64,000 nt of DNA from Rhodoferax bucti (GTDB taxonomy: Bacteria > Pseudomonadota > Gammaproteobacteria > Burkholderiales > Burkholderiaceae_C): the NCBI RefSeq assembly GCF_005876985.1, contig NZ_VAHD01000001.1:1054001-1118000 (forward strand), given 5' to 3'. Numbering within the stretch: position 1 is the stretch's first letter; each line of letters opens with the position of its first letter. The notes under the pieces are model-generated. The model was given only the letters and a program-made list of their open reading frames with translations. It was not told the origin of the DNA and did no database searches. Below are positions 17,795-27,524 of the stretch, in pieces. A program made the position numbers and the translations under genes.

Positions 17795-19576
17795 ATGACG
17801 TTTTCCATCCACGGTCTCACCGTCTCGCGGGGTATTGCCATCGGGCGTGCGGTGCTGGTGGCGTCCAGCCGGGTGGATGTGGCGCACTACTTCATCCCGC
17901 CGGCGGAAGTAGAGTCTGAAATCGCCCGTGTGCGCGCCGGGCGCGACGCCGTGGTGGAAGAAATCCACCGCCTCCAAGACAGCATCTCCCGCATGGGGCC
18001 CAAGGAGGCGCCCAGCGAATTGGCTGCTTTGCTCGATGTCCACCTGATGCTCTTGCAGGACGAAGAGCTGGTGGGGGGCGTCAAACACTGGATTACCGAC
18101 CGCCTCTACAACGCCGAGTGGGCACTGACCACACAGCTCGAAATCGTCGCCCGCCATTTCGATGAAATGGAAGACGCCTACCTGCGCGAGCGCAAGGCCG
18201 ACATGGAGCAGATTTGCGAGCGGGTGCTGCGCGCCATGAAAGGGACGCAGTCTCCGGTGATCCAGCCGGTGCAGCGCGGTGGGCGCAAAGGTTCGCAACA
18301 AGACTTGCTGCTTGACGACACGGTGGACGTGCCGCTGGTGCTGATTGCGCACGACTTGTCGCCCGCTGACATGCTGCAGTTCAAGCAAAGCGTGTTTGCC
18401 GGCTTCATCACCGATGTGGGTGGCAAAACCTCGCACACCGCCATCGTGGCCCGCAGCATGGACATTCCTGCCGTGGTGGGTGCGCGCACCTGCAGCCAGT
18501 TGGTGCGCCAGGACGACTGGGTCATCATCGATGGGGATGCGGGCGTGGTCATCGTGGACCCCTCGCCCATCATCCTGGCCGAGTACGGATTCAAGCAGCG
18601 CCAGGGTGAGCTGGAGCGCGGTCGCCTGCAGCGCCTGCTGCATACGCCTGCGGTGACGATGGACGAGGAAAAAGTCCAACTCCTGGCCAACATCGAAATG
18701 CCGGAAGACGCCGAAGTGGCGCTCAAGGCCGGCGCGTTGGGGGTGGGCTTGTTCCGCAGTGAATTTTTGTTCATGGGGCGCCAAGGCCGCTTGCCGGACG
18801 AAGAGGAACAATACCTCGCCTACAAAAAAGCGGTGGAGGGCATGCAAGGCCTGCCAGTGACCATTCGCACCGTGGACGTGGGGGCCGACAAGCCGCTGGA
18901 TGAATCGGTGCGAGACGACGCCCACCTGAACCCCGCGCTGGGGCTGCGGGCCATCCGCTGGAGCCTGGCAGACCCGGCCATGTTTTTGACGCAATTGCGC
19001 GCCATTCTGCGGGCTGCAGCCCACGGCCAGGTGCGTTTGTTGATCCCCATGCTGGCGCATGCCAGCGAAATCCGCCAGACCTTGGCCCACGTGCAGCAGG
19101 CCCGTGCGCAGTTGGACCGGCGTGGTGTGGCTTACGGGCCGGTGCAATTGGGCGCGATGATCGAAATCCCCGCTGCCGCCCTGAGCCTGCCGCTGTTTTT
19201 GAAGTATTTTGACTTTTTGTCGATCGGCACCAACGACCTGATCCAGTACACACTGGCGATTGACCGCGCGGATGAGTCGGTTGCCCACTTGTATGACCCG
19301 CTGCACCCCGCCGTGTTGCGTTTGGTGGCCGATACGATTGCCGAGTGCCGCCGCCAGCGCAAAGATGTGAGCGTGTGCGGCGAAATGGCAGGCGACGTGA
19401 CGATGACCCGTTTGCTCTTGGGCTTGGGGCTGCGCAGCTTCTCCATGCACCCCGCGCAGATTCTGGCGGTCAAGCAGGAAATTCTGCGCTCCGATACCAC
19501 CAAGCTGGCTACCTGGGCTGAGCGGGTGCGCACCGCAGAAGACCCGGCGCTCGAGCTCAGTGGCGGCCAGATCTAG
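17795..19576 (+). CDS. ptsI: phosphoenolpyruvate-protein phosphotransferase (enzyme I)
   Basis: 593 residues, slightly longer than E. coli EI (575). The phosphohistidine is His214 in GGKTSHTAIVARS. The C-terminal PEP-binding barrel shows GLFRSEFLFMGR, SIGTNDLIQYT and the catalytic Cys in VSVCGEMAGD. An insert-like stretch near residues 150-170 (TQSPVIQPVQRGGRKGS) explains the extra length. Takes phosphate from PEP and passes it to HPr, encoded 4 nt upstream. Confidence 0.96.
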   Translation: MTFSIHGLTVSRGIAIGRAVLVASSRVDVAHYFIPPAEVESEIARVRAGRDAVVEEIHRLQDSISRMGPKEAPSELAALLDVHLMLLQDEELVGGVKHWITDRLYNAEWALTTQLEIVARHFDEMEDAYLRERKADMEQICERVLRAMKGTQSPVIQPVQRGGRKGSQQDLLLDDTVDVPLVLIAHDLSPADMLQFKQSVFAGFITDVGGKTSHTAIVARSMDIPAVVGARTCSQLVRQDDWVIIDGDAGVVIVDPSPIILAEYGFKQRQGELERGRLQRLLHTPAVTMDEEKVQLLANIEMPEDAEVALKAGALGVGLFRSEFLFMGRQGRLPDEEEQYLAYKKAVEGMQGLPVTIRTVDVGADKPLDESVRDDAHLNPALGLRAIRWSLADPAMFLTQLRAILRAAAHGQVRLLIPMLAHASEIRQTLAHVQQARAQLDRRGVAYGPVQLGAMIEIPAAALSLPLFLKYFDFLSIGTNDLIQYTLAIDRADESVAHLYDPLHPAVLRLVADTIAECRRQRKDVSVCGEMAGDVTMTRLLLGLGLRSFSMHPAQILAVKQEILRSDTTKLATWAERVRTAEDPALELSGGQI

Positions 19577-19579
19577 GCC

Positions 19580-20416
19580 TCAGTCTTTCACCCGCGAGCC
19601 CAGCACGGCGGCACCAATGATCATGGCCGCAGCTAGCACCACCGATGCACTGGGCCACTCGCCCCGCAGCCACAGCAGTGCCAGTGTGGACAGCAGCGGC
19701 GTGAGGAAGGACAGCACCCCAATCTGCCGCGCGTCACCGCGTTTGAGCGCTGCATCCCACAGGTAAAACGCACCGCCCAAAGGGCCCAGGCCCATGGCGA
19801 GCAATAGTGCCCCGTCGTGTGCATTCAAATCCACCGGGCTTTCCAGCAGGGCGTGGCACAACAGCGAGAGCAGGCCCGACACCAACCCGAACAGGCCGAT
19901 GGCTGCGCTGGGAAAGGCCGGCACGCGCCGCGTTAGTAGCGAGTAGCTGGCCCACACAAAGGCCGATGCCAAGGCCGGGATGTAACCCCACGCAAAGCCG
20001 CCCTGCAGATCACGCCCACCCACGATGGCCAGCGCCGCGCCGGCAAAGCCCAGCAGCGCTGCGGCAATGTGCAGGCCGTACAGGCGCATGCCGGGCAGGA
20101 AGAGCGGGGCCATCAGCACAATGCCCAGCGGCCACAGGTAGTTCACCAGATTGGCCTGCACGGGCGGCGCGCTGCGCAGCGCAATGAAGAACAGGAAGTG
20201 GTAGCCAAACAGGCCATACAGGCCCAGTGCCAGCGTGCGGGCAGGCACTTTCCATTGCTGCACCCGGCCGCGTGAAAGCACCAGCCCAATGAGGCTGCCG
20301 ATGAGCAGCGAGCAGCCGGTCAGCAGAAACGGGGGAACGTGGGCCAATGAAACGCCCAGCGGGGCGAGTGAGCCCCAGAGGGCGATGGCGGCGAGGGCGA
20401 GGAGGGAGGCATGCAT
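19580..20416 (-). CDS. EamA/DMT family transporter
   Basis: 278 residues, about ten membrane helices in two EamA repeats (first half begins MHASLLALAAIALWGSLAPLG, second half around GYIPALASAFVWASYSLLT). Such proteins export amino acids or other metabolites; the substrate is unknown. Convergent with ptsI, 3 nt apart. An AraC-type regulator lies just upstream on the same strand, probably its regulator. Confidence 0.88.
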   Translation of the reverse strand: MHASLLALAAIALWGSLAPLGVSLAHVPPFLLTGCSLLIGSLIGLVLSRGRVQQWKVPARTLALGLYGLFGYHFLFFIALRSAPPVQANLVNYLWPLGIVLMAPLFLPGMRLYGLHIAAALLGFAGAALAIVGGRDLQGGFAWGYIPALASAFVWASYSLLTRRVPAFPSAAIGLFGLVSGLLSLLCHALLESPVDLNAHDGALLLAMGLGPLGGAFYLWDAALKRGDARQIGVLSFLTPLLSTLALLWLRGEWPSASVVLAAAMIIGAAVLGSRVKD

Positions 20417-20532
20417 AGGGCTGCAAGCTTAGCCGCAGGCACTGGAGCGGAACCACGGTGTGCTGTCGTCCAACACCGGTTTCAGTGCCGGACCACTCCG
20501 AGCTAAAACGAATCCCCTTTTTTTGGCCTGCC

Positions 20533-21222
20533 TCAGTGCCGTGTGTGCTGGCGTAATGCGGCGGTCAGGGCCGATGCGGACTGGTAGCCGCAGCGCCGGG
20601 CAATGTCGGCCACGGCGAGGCCTTGGGCACGCAGTTGGCGGGCGCGCTGCAGGCGCAGGTCGCGCAGCCACTGCATGGGGCGCATGCCCAGCTCCTGCTG
20701 GCAGCGCACGGCAAATTGCGTGGGGCTCAGAAATACCTGTTGTGCCAGGTCGGCCACTGTTAGCGGTGTGTGCAGCTGGCGCTCGCACCACTGGATGAGG
20801 CCGCTCCAGTCGATGCGGCGCTGGGCACGCGCAGGTTTGGCCTGCGGTGCGCGCCAGCAGTCCAGCAGCAAGAGCGGGCCGTAGTGCTGGGCCAGGCTGT
20901 CCTGCCGGGCCAAGGCCAGCTGCAGGTAACGCGCCAGGGCCAGCGCGGTGGCGGCTTGCACCGGGGTGCCCACGGCAGTGGCCCAGCCGGCTTCGGCCGT
21001 GTCCAGCACCAGGCAGTGCGCCTTGCCGTCGGCCTCAAAGTCATGCCGCTCTCCCGGTGCAATCACGCAGCCGCTGCCTGCCGCAATGCGCTGGCCGCGG
21101 CCTTGCACCTCCAGCTCCAGCGTGCCTTCCAGGCCCAGCAGTATCTGGAAATGGTCGTGCGCATGGCTGCCCGGCGACGGGCCGTACTGGCGCAGCGACA
21201 GGGAGCCATGGGCGGCGTGCAT
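20533..21222 (-). CDS. AraC family transcriptional regulator
   Basis: 229 residues from the ATG at 21222 (MHAAHGSLSLRQYG). A cupin-like sensor half (about residues 1-100; HAHDHFQILLGLEG, GCVIAPGERHDFEA) precedes the AraC DNA-binding half with two helix-turn-helix units, the second containing VADIARRCGYQSASALTAALRQH. A longer start would overlap the aldo/keto reductase gene. Only 13 nt separate it from that gene, and the EamA gene follows after 116 nt, so the three may form one unit. Confidence 0.87.
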   Translation of the reverse strand: MHAAHGSLSLRQYGPSPGSHAHDHFQILLGLEGTLELEVQGRGQRIAAGSGCVIAPGERHDFEADGKAHCLVLDTAEAGWATAVGTPVQAATALALARYLQLALARQDSLAQHYGPLLLLDCWRAPQAKPARAQRRIDWSGLIQWCERQLHTPLTVADLAQQVFLSPTQFAVRCQQELGMRPMQWLRDLRLQRARQLRAQGLAVADIARRCGYQSASALTAALRQHTRH

Positions 21223-21235
21223 GGTTGGCAGGGGC

Positions 21236-22285
21236 TCAGGCCAGACGCTGGTCGGTGGAGGGGCGCTTCCACAGGTTGATGCCACCGTCCACGGCGTGGC
21301 CGTCAATGGTGTCCAGCTCGGCCTGGGTAAAGCTCAGGTTTTGCATGGCGCCCACCAGGTCCACGATTTGCTCGGGCTTGCTCGCGCCGATCAGGGCGGA
21401 CGTGACGCGCTTGTCGCGCAGCACCCAGGCGGTGGCCATTTGCGCCAGGCTCTGACCGCGCGCCTGGGCAATGTCGTTGAGGGCGCGCACGTGCTTGAGG
21501 TTTTGCTCGCTCAGGTGGTCTTGCTTGAAGGAGCCACCGCCGGGGCGGTTGATGCGCGCGTCGGCGGGCACGCCGTTGAGGTACTTGTTGGTCAGCAGGC
21601 CCTGGGCCAACGCGCTGAAGGCGATGCAGCCCATGCCGGTGTCATCCAGTGCGTCCAGCAGGTCTTCCTCGATCCAGCGGTTCATCAGGCTGTACGAGGG
21701 CTGGTGGATCAGCATAGGCACGCCCATGCTCTTGAGGATGGCGGCCGCTTCGCGCGTCTTGGTGCCGGAGTAGCTGCTGATGCCGGCGTACAGCGCCTTG
21801 CCTTGCTGCACGGCCGTGGCCAGTGCGCCCATGGTTTCTTCCAGCGGGGTGTCAGGGTCAAAGCGGTGGCTGTAGAAAATGTCCACGTACTCCAGACCCA
21901 TGCGCTTCAAGCTCTGGTCCAGGCTGGCCAGTACGTATTTGCGCGAGCCACCGCCCTGTCCATAAGGGCCGGGCCACATGTCGTAGCCGGCCTTGCTGGA
22001 GATGATCAGCTCGTCGCGGTAGGGCTTGAAGTCGCGCTTCAGGTGCTCGCCAAAGTTTGTTTCTGCGCTGCCGTAGGGCGGGCCGTAGTTGTTGGCCAGG
22101 TCAAAGTGGGTGATGCCCAAATCGAAGGCGGTGCGCAGCATGTCGCGCTGGGTCTGGAAGGGCGTGGCATCGCCAAAGTTGTGCCACAAGCCCAGCGATA
22201 CGGCGGGGAGTTTGAGGCCACTTTTGCCGCAGGTGCGGTAGGGGACGGCGCCGTCGTAACGGCTTTCACGGGCGTGGTATTGCAT
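21236..22285 (-). CDS. aldo/keto reductase (YghZ/Gpr type)
   Basis: 349 residues; an NADPH-dependent aldehyde reductase closely resembling E. coli YghZ, which reduces L-glyceraldehyde 3-phosphate and methylglyoxal. The catalytic tetrad is visible: Asp62 and Tyr67 in FDLANNYG, Lys98 in ISSKAG, His140 in FYSHRFD. The GPPYGSAE loop is typical of this subgroup. Starts near a dispersed repeat (copy C) in its upstream region. Confidence 0.93.
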   Translation of the reverse strand: MQYHARESRYDGAVPYRTCGKSGLKLPAVSLGLWHNFGDATPFQTQRDMLRTAFDLGITHFDLANNYGPPYGSAETNFGEHLKRDFKPYRDELIISSKAGYDMWPGPYGQGGGSRKYVLASLDQSLKRMGLEYVDIFYSHRFDPDTPLEETMGALATAVQQGKALYAGISSYSGTKTREAAAILKSMGVPMLIHQPSYSLMNRWIEEDLLDALDDTGMGCIAFSALAQGLLTNKYLNGVPADARINRPGGGSFKQDHLSEQNLKHVRALNDIAQARGQSLAQMATAWVLRDKRVTSALIGASKPEQIVDLVGAMQNLSFTQAELDTIDGHAVDGGINLWKRPSTDQRLA

Positions 22286-22315
22286 GGTGCAGGTCGTTGT
22301 ATGAAGTAAATGGGT

Positions 22316-22361
22316 CTCTGGCGCCCGTCTGGTATGCGCGGGCAGCTATGGTTTTGGTAGC
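22316..22361 (-). repeat. 46-nt two-stem dispersed repeat, copy C
   Basis: On the minus strand: GCTAC, 7 nt, ATAGC, TGCCCGCGC, 9 nt, GGGCGCCAGAG. It lies 30 nt upstream of the aldo/keto reductase start and in the same orientation, so the leader transcript would carry it. GCCCG/CGGGC can pair as the second stem. Confidence 0.82.
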
Positions 22362-22488
22362 GGCGCTTGCTGCTTCCAGCAGATGCAATCACGGCGGCCA
22401 GTCGCCATGCTAGCGGCCCTTGGCACCGATTGCACGGGCAGGGGGCAAAATCCGGCCTTTCCCTCTTTTTGTTGCGAGCATTCCGCGT

Positions 22489-22962
22489 TTGACTGATTCC
22501 ATTTCTTCCAAAATCCAAGAACCCCGCGTGTGGCGTGACAACGGCTGGACGGCCCGCGTGATCAAAAACGAGGACGATGATGGCTGGGCCGTCGCCATGA
22601 CGCGCGATGGCCAGTCGGAGCCCGCGCTCGTCGGCCCCTGGACCATGGGCCGCGACAAAAAGAACCCCAAGCCCCTGGACGGCGCAGCCTTCAGCACCTT
22701 GGTGAAAACGGCCAGCGAATTCGTGCGCCGCAGTGAGCAGCAATTGCACGCCGCGTTGCACCAGAGCATCACGGTGACTGCCGGTACCGCGCGGATCACG
22801 GTGTACCTAGACATCGAGCCGGACGAAGACAACCCCAGCGCCACCCTGACTGCGCGGGATGAGGGGGACGATGTCTTGGCGCAGGTCAAAGTGTCCCCCG
22901 GCTTCAAGCTCAACCGTAGTAGTGCGGTTGCGTGGGCCGAGAGCGGCTACGCCAAGCCTTGA
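22489..22962 (+). CDS. conserved hypothetical protein
   Basis: 157 residues if read from the TTG at 22489 (LTDSISSKIQEPRVWRDNGW); an ATG 23 codons upstream is possible but gives an atypical leader. No signal peptide or membrane segment. The sequence is acidic and hydrophilic, with WTARVIKNEDDDGWAVAM and a long Asp/Glu-rich stretch near residue 120. I do not recognise a domain. It stands alone between divergent and convergent neighbours, with repeat copies close to both ends. Confidence 0.6.
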   Translation: MTDSISSKIQEPRVWRDNGWTARVIKNEDDDGWAVAMTRDGQSEPALVGPWTMGRDKKNPKPLDGAAFSTLVKTASEFVRRSEQQLHAALHQSITVTAGTARITVYLDIEPDEDNPSATLTARDEGDDVLAQVKVSPGFKLNRSSAVAWAESGYAKP

Positions 22963-22974
22963 CGTAAAAATAGC

Positions 22975-23020
22975 TGCTAGCGCACGTCCGTTGTGCGCGA
23001 GAAGCTATTGATTTGATAGC
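22975..23020 (-). repeat. 46-nt two-stem dispersed repeat, copy D
   Basis: On the minus strand: GCTAT, 7 nt, ATAGC, TTCTCGCGC, 9 nt, GTGCGCTAGCA. The second stem is GCGCAC/GTGCGC. It fills the gap between two convergent genes, 10 nt past the lipA stop; it could act as a 3' RNA structure for either gene. Confidence 0.85.
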
Positions 23021-23030
23021 GTTCTGCGTT

Positions 23031-24056
23031 TTAGGCGGGGGTGTTCAGTGCGTGCCCGGCTTGCACGTCGGCGTGGTAGCTCGATCGCACCATGGCGCCC
23101 ACTGCGGCGTGCTTGAAGCCCATCTTGTAGGCCTCTTCCTCGAACATCTTGAAGGTGTCGGGGTGCACATAGCGGCGCACCGGCAGGTGGCTCGTGGAGG
23201 GCGCGAGGTACTGGCCGATGGTCAGCATCTCGATGTTGTGGGCGCGCATGTCGCGCATCACCTCCAGAATTTCTTCGTCCGTCTCACCCAGGCCGACCAT
23301 CAGGCCACTCTTGGTGGGCACGTCGGGGAAGAGTGCCTTGAATTTCTTGAGCAGGTTCAGGCTGAACTGGTAATCCGAGCCCGGGCGCGCTTCTTTGTAG
23401 AGGCGGGGGATGGTTTCCAGGTTGTGGTTCATCACGTCGGGCGGTGCGGCCTTCAGGATTTCGAGCGCGCGGTCATCACGGCCGCGGAAGTCAGGTACCA
23501 GCACTTCGATTTGCGTCTTGGGCGAGAGTTCGCGCGTTTTGCGGATGCATTCCACAAAGTGGCCGGCACCGCCGTCGCGCAAGTCATCGCGGTCCACGCT
23601 GGTGATGACCACGTAGTTGAGCTTGAGCTGGGCGATGGTCTTGGCCAGGTTGTCGGGCTCGTTCACATCCAGCGGGTCGGGGCGGCCGTGGCCCACGTCG
23701 CAGAAGGGGCAGCGCCGGGTGCACTTGTCGCCCATGATCATGAAAGTGGCCGTGCCCTTGCCGAAGCATTCGCCGATGTTGGGGCAGCTGGCCTCTTCGC
23801 ACACGGTCACCAGTTTGTTGGCGCGCAGCGTGTCCTTGATTTCGTAAAAGCGGGTGGTGGGGCTGCCAGCTTTGACGCGGATCCAGTCCGGCTTTTTCAG
23901 CACTTCGCCTTGCTGTACTTTCACCGGGATGCGGGCCAGCTTGGCCTGCGCTTTTTGCTTGGCCAGCGGGTTGTAGTCGGCGGTGGACTGGGCTTCGCGC
24001 ACGGTGGGGTTGGCGCTGCTGTGGTCGCGGCTGGTGGGGGTATCGCTGTGGCTCAT
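23031..24056 (-). CDS. lipA: lipoyl synthase
   Basis: 341 residues; a radical SAM enzyme that inserts two sulfurs into protein-bound octanoyl groups. Both iron-sulfur sites are visible: the auxiliary cluster motif [12 protein letters not shown] and the radical SAM motif CTRRCPFC. The N-terminal extension before residue 60 (rich in Gln, Lys and Ala) is usual in betaproteobacteria. It follows lipB by 42 nt and ends the DUF493-lipB-lipA unit. Confidence 0.97.
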   Translation of the reverse strand: MSHSDTPTSRDHSSANPTVREAQSTADYNPLAKQKAQAKLARIPVKVQQGEVLKKPDWIRVKAGSPTTRFYEIKDTLRANKLVTVCEEASCPNIGECFGKGTATFMIMGDKCTRRCPFCDVGHGRPDPLDVNEPDNLAKTIAQLKLNYVVITSVDRDDLRDGGAGHFVECIRKTRELSPKTQIEVLVPDFRGRDDRALEILKAAPPDVMNHNLETIPRLYKEARPGSDYQFSLNLLKKFKALFPDVPTKSGLMVGLGETDEEILEVMRDMRAHNIEMLTIGQYLAPSTSHLPVRRYVHPDTFKMFEEEAYKMGFKHAAVGAMVRSSYHADVQAGHALNTPA

Positions 24057-24098
24057 GGTGTGGCGTCTTTGCAGGTGGGCGTGGGCCCCGGTGCACCT

Positions 24099-24803
24099 TC
24101 AGGGTGCGAGGTAGGTGGCGAGCTTGTGGCCCAACACATCAGCGGCGTCCTGCCAACTGACTTGGACCCCGATTGTAGAAAGGTCCACCGTTTGCAGCTG
24201 GGCGTAGCCGCAAGGGTTGATACGGGAGAAGGGTTCCAGGTCCATGGCGACATTCAGCGCCACGCCGTGGTAAGTGCAGTTGCGGCTGACCTTGATGCCC
24301 AGCGCAGAGATTTTGCCCAGGCCGGTGAAGTCCGGGTCTGCCGTGCGGGCGGCGCCCTGCTGGGGGCGCTGTGCCAGCGGTGCATGGCCGGTGGGGTCCT
24401 CGAGCCGGACATAAATGCCCGGCGCGCCAGCCACGCGGTGCCCGGTCACGCCGAAATGGGACAAGGTTTTGATGACCGCCTCTTCAATGCGGTAAACATA
24501 TTCTTTGACGAAATAACCCGCGCGCTTGAGATCGATCAGGGGGTAGCCCATGACTTGGCCGGGGCCGTGGTAGGTCACTTGCCCGCCCCGGTTGGTTTGC
24601 ACGATGGGGATGTCGCCGGGCATGAAAATGTGTTCCGGCTTGCCGGCAAGGCCCTGCGTGAAAACAGGTGGATGCTCACAAATCCATAGCTGGTCGCGCA
24701 CATCCGACAAGGGCCCTACGTCTCTTTCGTTTGTAAAGCGCTGCATGGCCTCGTAAGTCGGCACATAGGCCAAGCGGCCGCGCTGCTGGAGGTCGATGGT
24801 CAC
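24099..24803 (-). CDS. lipB: octanoyl-[acyl carrier protein]-protein transferase
   Basis: 234 residues; moves octanoate from ACP to lipoyl domains, the step before Lip[21 protein letters not shown] is the family signature, and the catalytic Cys lies in [14 protein letters not shown] with its partner Lys just before (GIKVS). Read with the DUF493 gene 4 nt upstream and lipA downstream. Confidence 0.96.
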   Translation of the reverse strand: MTIDLQQRGRLAYVPTYEAMQRFTNERDVGPLSDVRDQLWICEHPPVFTQGLAGKPEHIFMPGDIPIVQTNRGGQVTYHGPGQVMGYPLIDLKRAGYFVKEYVYRIEEAVIKTLSHFGVTGHRVAGAPGIYVRLEDPTGHAPLAQRPQQGAARTADPDFTGLGKISALGIKVSRNCTYHGVALNVAMDLEPFSRINPCGYAQLQTVDLSTIGVQVSWQDAADVLGHKLATYLAP

Positions 24804-24807
24804 GGCG

Positions 24808-25110
24808 TCAGAGCACCACTTTCACCATGGGGTGGGTGCTCAAGGTGCGGTACAGCTCGTCGAGCTGCTCACGGCTGGTGGCGGTGATCGTGATGGTCAC
24901 ACCCAGGTAGTTGCCGCCTTTGCTTTCGCGCAGCTCGATGGTGGAGGCATCAAAAGTCGGGTCGAATTCTTTGGCAATCAGGGTGATCGCATGGACCAAG
25001 CCATCGACCTTGTGGCCCATCACCTTGATGGGGAATCGGGACGGGTACTCGATCAACGATTCAGCGCGAGAAATTTCCGGAAAGTTGCCGGGAGTGGGTG
25101 GGGTGGCCAT
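24808..25110 (-). CDS. ybeD: DUF493 family protein (YbeD-like)
   Basis: 100 residues from the ATG at 25110, which is preceded by AAAGG; the upstream in-frame extension runs into the atp regulatory region and is rejected. The small ferredoxin-like fold has [16 protein letters not shown] at the start and [20 protein letters not shown] near the end. E. coli YbeD is also next to lipB. No biochemical role is established; the linkage suggests a part in lipoate metabolism. Confidence 0.9.
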   Translation of the reverse strand: MATPPTPGNFPEISRAESLIEYPSRFPIKVMGHKVDGLVHAITLIAKEFDPTFDASTIELRESKGGNYLGVTITITATSREQLDELYRTLSTHPMVKVVL

Positions 25111-25229
25111 GGATGCGCCTTTCGCAGAAATAGAAGGGGAAGCGGGTCCGATTATCGCTGTGCCTACCAACGCCGCTCTTTGCTGTGTCGACCTTACGGA
25201 GGCCTTTCGCTGTGCGGATTTGCGGGAAA

Positions 25230-25260
25230 TTGCTGGCGCAGACGGGTTTCTACGTATAAT
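25230..25260 (+). promoter_or_regulatory. promoter of the atp operon
   Basis: A perfect -10 TATAAT at 25255-25260 lies 48 nt before the atpI ATG. The best -35 is TTGCTG at 25230-25235, with a long 19-nt spacer. It sits in the 198-nt gap between the divergent DUF493 and atpI genes. Confidence 0.6.
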
Positions 25261-25308
25261 CAGAGGCTGTGCATTGAACTGGGCAACAGTCTGAGCGCGA
25301 ATTTGATA

Positions 25309-25800
25309 ATGACAAACACGCACACAGTGACCGACGCCCGCGATTCAGATATTCCAGATGGGGTGTTTGATGAAGAGTTCAAGCCCTTGACGGCTGAAGA
25401 AGTGCGCCAATGGCGCCAAAGCAATCCCTCGGTGTCTCCTTGGTGGGTCATCAAGATGCAGGTCCTGGTGGCCTGTGTGATTGCGGTGGTGGCTGGGTGG
25501 GCTTTCGGGCAGGTGGTGGCAGTTTCTGCCATTTACGGCGCGGTGGCTGTCATCTTTCCTGCCATGGTGCTGGCGCGCGGTTTGCGCATGCAGCCCACGC
25601 TGAAGGATTCAGGGGCGGCGTTTTTGAGTTTTGTGGTGTGGGAAGTGGTGAAGGTGGTCTTGACAGTGGCTCTGCTGCTGGCTGCGCCCAAGCTGGTCCC
25701 TCAACTGAATTGGCTGGCACTGGTGGCTGGCTTCGTGGTGACGATGAAGGTGTATTGGGTGGCCGCGTGGCTGCAATCCAAGCGCCGCATCCAACCGTAA
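25309..25800 (+). CDS. atpI: ATP synthase subunit I
   Basis: 163 residues from the ATG at 25309. After an acidic soluble N-terminus (about 45 residues) come four hydrophobic helices (VLVACVIAVVAGWAFGQVVA onward), typical of AtpI, which helps assemble the c-ring and load Mg2+. The N-terminal soluble part is longer than in E. coli AtpI. First gene of the atpIBEFHAGDC operon, 21 nt before atpB. Confidence 0.88.
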   Translation: MTNTHTVTDARDSDIPDGVFDEEFKPLTAEEVRQWRQSNPSVSPWWVIKMQVLVACVIAVVAGWAFGQVVAVSAIYGAVAVIFPAMVLARGLRMQPTLKDSGAAFLSFVVWEVVKVVLTVALLLAAPKLVPQLNWLALVAGFVVTMKVYWVAAWLQSKRRIQP

Positions 25801-25821
25801 ACCTTTGAATATTGGTGACAT

Positions 25822-26700
25822 ATGGCTTCTGAACACGCTGAAACCCATGCCCCATCTGCCGGTGAGTACATCCAGCACCACTTGCAGCATCTGCAAAAAA
25901 ACTTTGACTTCGAGAGCGTCAAGCAGACCAGCATTGTTGATTTCAGCTTGTTCAACTTGGACTCGGTTGTCTTCTCCGTGATTCTGGGTGTTCTGGGTTG
26001 CTTCATTTTGTGGAATGCTGCTCGCAAAGCCACCTCTGGTGTTCCCGGTCGCTTTCAAGCAGCGGTAGAAATTTTGTCCGAGATGGTGGAAAACCAGGCT
26101 AAGGGTGTGATTCACAACGCCACCAGCCGCAAGCTCATCTCCCCCTTGGCGTTGACGGTGTTCGTCTGGATTTTCCTGATGAACGCCATGGACATGTTGC
26201 CGGTCGACCTGATTCCCGCTATCTGGCACAGCGCCGGCCCAGCCATGGGTTTCAAGGACTACATGCGTGTCGTGCCTACAGCTGATTTGTCCACTACGCT
26301 GGGACTGTCCTGCTCTGTTTTGTTTGTCTGCTTGGTTTACAACATCAAGATCAAAGGTCTGGGTGGCTGGGCGCACGAACTGATTGCTGCACCGTTTGGT
26401 GATCACTGGGCTCTGTACCCTGTGAACTTCCTGATGCAGATGATCGAATACCTTGCCAAAACCGTGTCCCATGGCATGCGGTTGTTCGGCAACATGTTTG
26501 CAGGTGAGTTGGTGTTCATGTTGATTGCCCTGATGGGTGGCGGCTGGGCGCTGTCGGCAACCGGTGTTGGTTTGGCCATTGGTCACATCATCGCAGGAAC
26601 CGTGTGGACACTGTTCCACATTCTCGTGATCACCTTGCAAGCCTTCATCTTTATGATGTTGACGCTGATCTACACCGGTCAAGCGCACGACGCACATTGA
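25822..26700 (+). CDS. atpB: F0F1 ATP synthase subunit a
   Basis: 292 residues, five to six membrane helices; forms the proton half-channels with the c-ring. The essential Arg lies in the helix HGMRLFGNMFAGE. The ATG at 25822 lies behind a weak GGTGA site. The stop is followed by a striking pyrimidine-rich spacer before atpE. Confidence 0.96.
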   Translation: MASEHAETHAPSAGEYIQHHLQHLQKNFDFESVKQTSIVDFSLFNLDSVVFSVILGVLGCFILWNAARKATSGVPGRFQAAVEILSEMVENQAKGVIHNATSRKLISPLALTVFVWIFLMNAMDMLPVDLIPAIWHSAGPAMGFKDYMRVVPTADLSTTLGLSCSVLFVCLVYNIKIKGLGGWAHELIAAPFGDHWALYPVNFLMQMIEYLAKTVSHGMRLFGNMFAGELVFMLIALMGGGWALSATGVGLAIGHIIAGTVWTLFHILVITLQAFIFMMLTLIYTGQAHDAH

Positions 26701-26704
26701 TGTA

Positions 26705-27008
<304 letters not shown>

Positions 27009-27044
27009 TTAACGGCCCCTTCACGTTAGAGAAGGAATCAAACC

Positions 27045-27515
27045 GTGAACATTAACGCTACCCTGTTCCTGCAGGCTATCGTTTTTGCGATCCTGGTGTG
27101 GTTCACGATGAAATTCGTGTGGCCCCCGATCACAAAAGCGCTGGACGAGCGGGCACAGAAAATCGCCGACGGCCTCGCTGCCGCCGACAAGGCGAAGGCT
27201 GAACTCGCCTCTGCCAACAAGCGCGTAGAAGCCGAATTGGCCAGCTCACGCAACGAAACAGCAACCCGCTTGGCGGATGCTGAGCGCCGTGCCCAGACGA
27301 TTGTCGAAGAAGCCAAGGCTCGCGCCGTGGAAGAAGGCAACCGCATCATTGCTGCAGCCAAGGCGGAAGCCGAGCAGCAATCTGTGAAGGCCCGGGATGC
27401 TTTGCGTGAACAGGTCGCCGCTCTCGCTGTCAAAGGTGCTGAGCAGATTCTGCGCAAGGAAGTCAGTGCCGGCGTGCATGCAGATTTGCTGTCGCGCTTG
27501 AAGACTGAGCTGTAA
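27045..27515 (+). CDS. atpF: F0F1 ATP synthase subunit b
   Basis: 156 residues: one N-terminal membrane helix ([21 protein letters not shown]) and a long Ala/Glu/Lys-rich helix that dimerises as the peripheral stalk. Standard length. Preceded by AGAAGGAATC; followed after 9 nt by atpH. Confidence 0.95.
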   Translation: MNINATLFLQAIVFAILVWFTMKFVWPPITKALDERAQKIADGLAAADKAKAELASANKRVEAELASSRNETATRLADAERRAQTIVEEAKARAVEEGNRIIAAAKAEAEQQSVKARDALREQVAALAVKGAEQILRKEVSAGVHADLLSRLKTEL

Positions 27516-27524
27516 GGGAATCAC

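Noticed and set aside
22420..22488. Upstream ATG for the hypothetical protein at 22489
   Set aside because: The extra 23 residues look unlike coding sequence of this protein family; still possible, since the TTG start has only a weak ribosome binding site.
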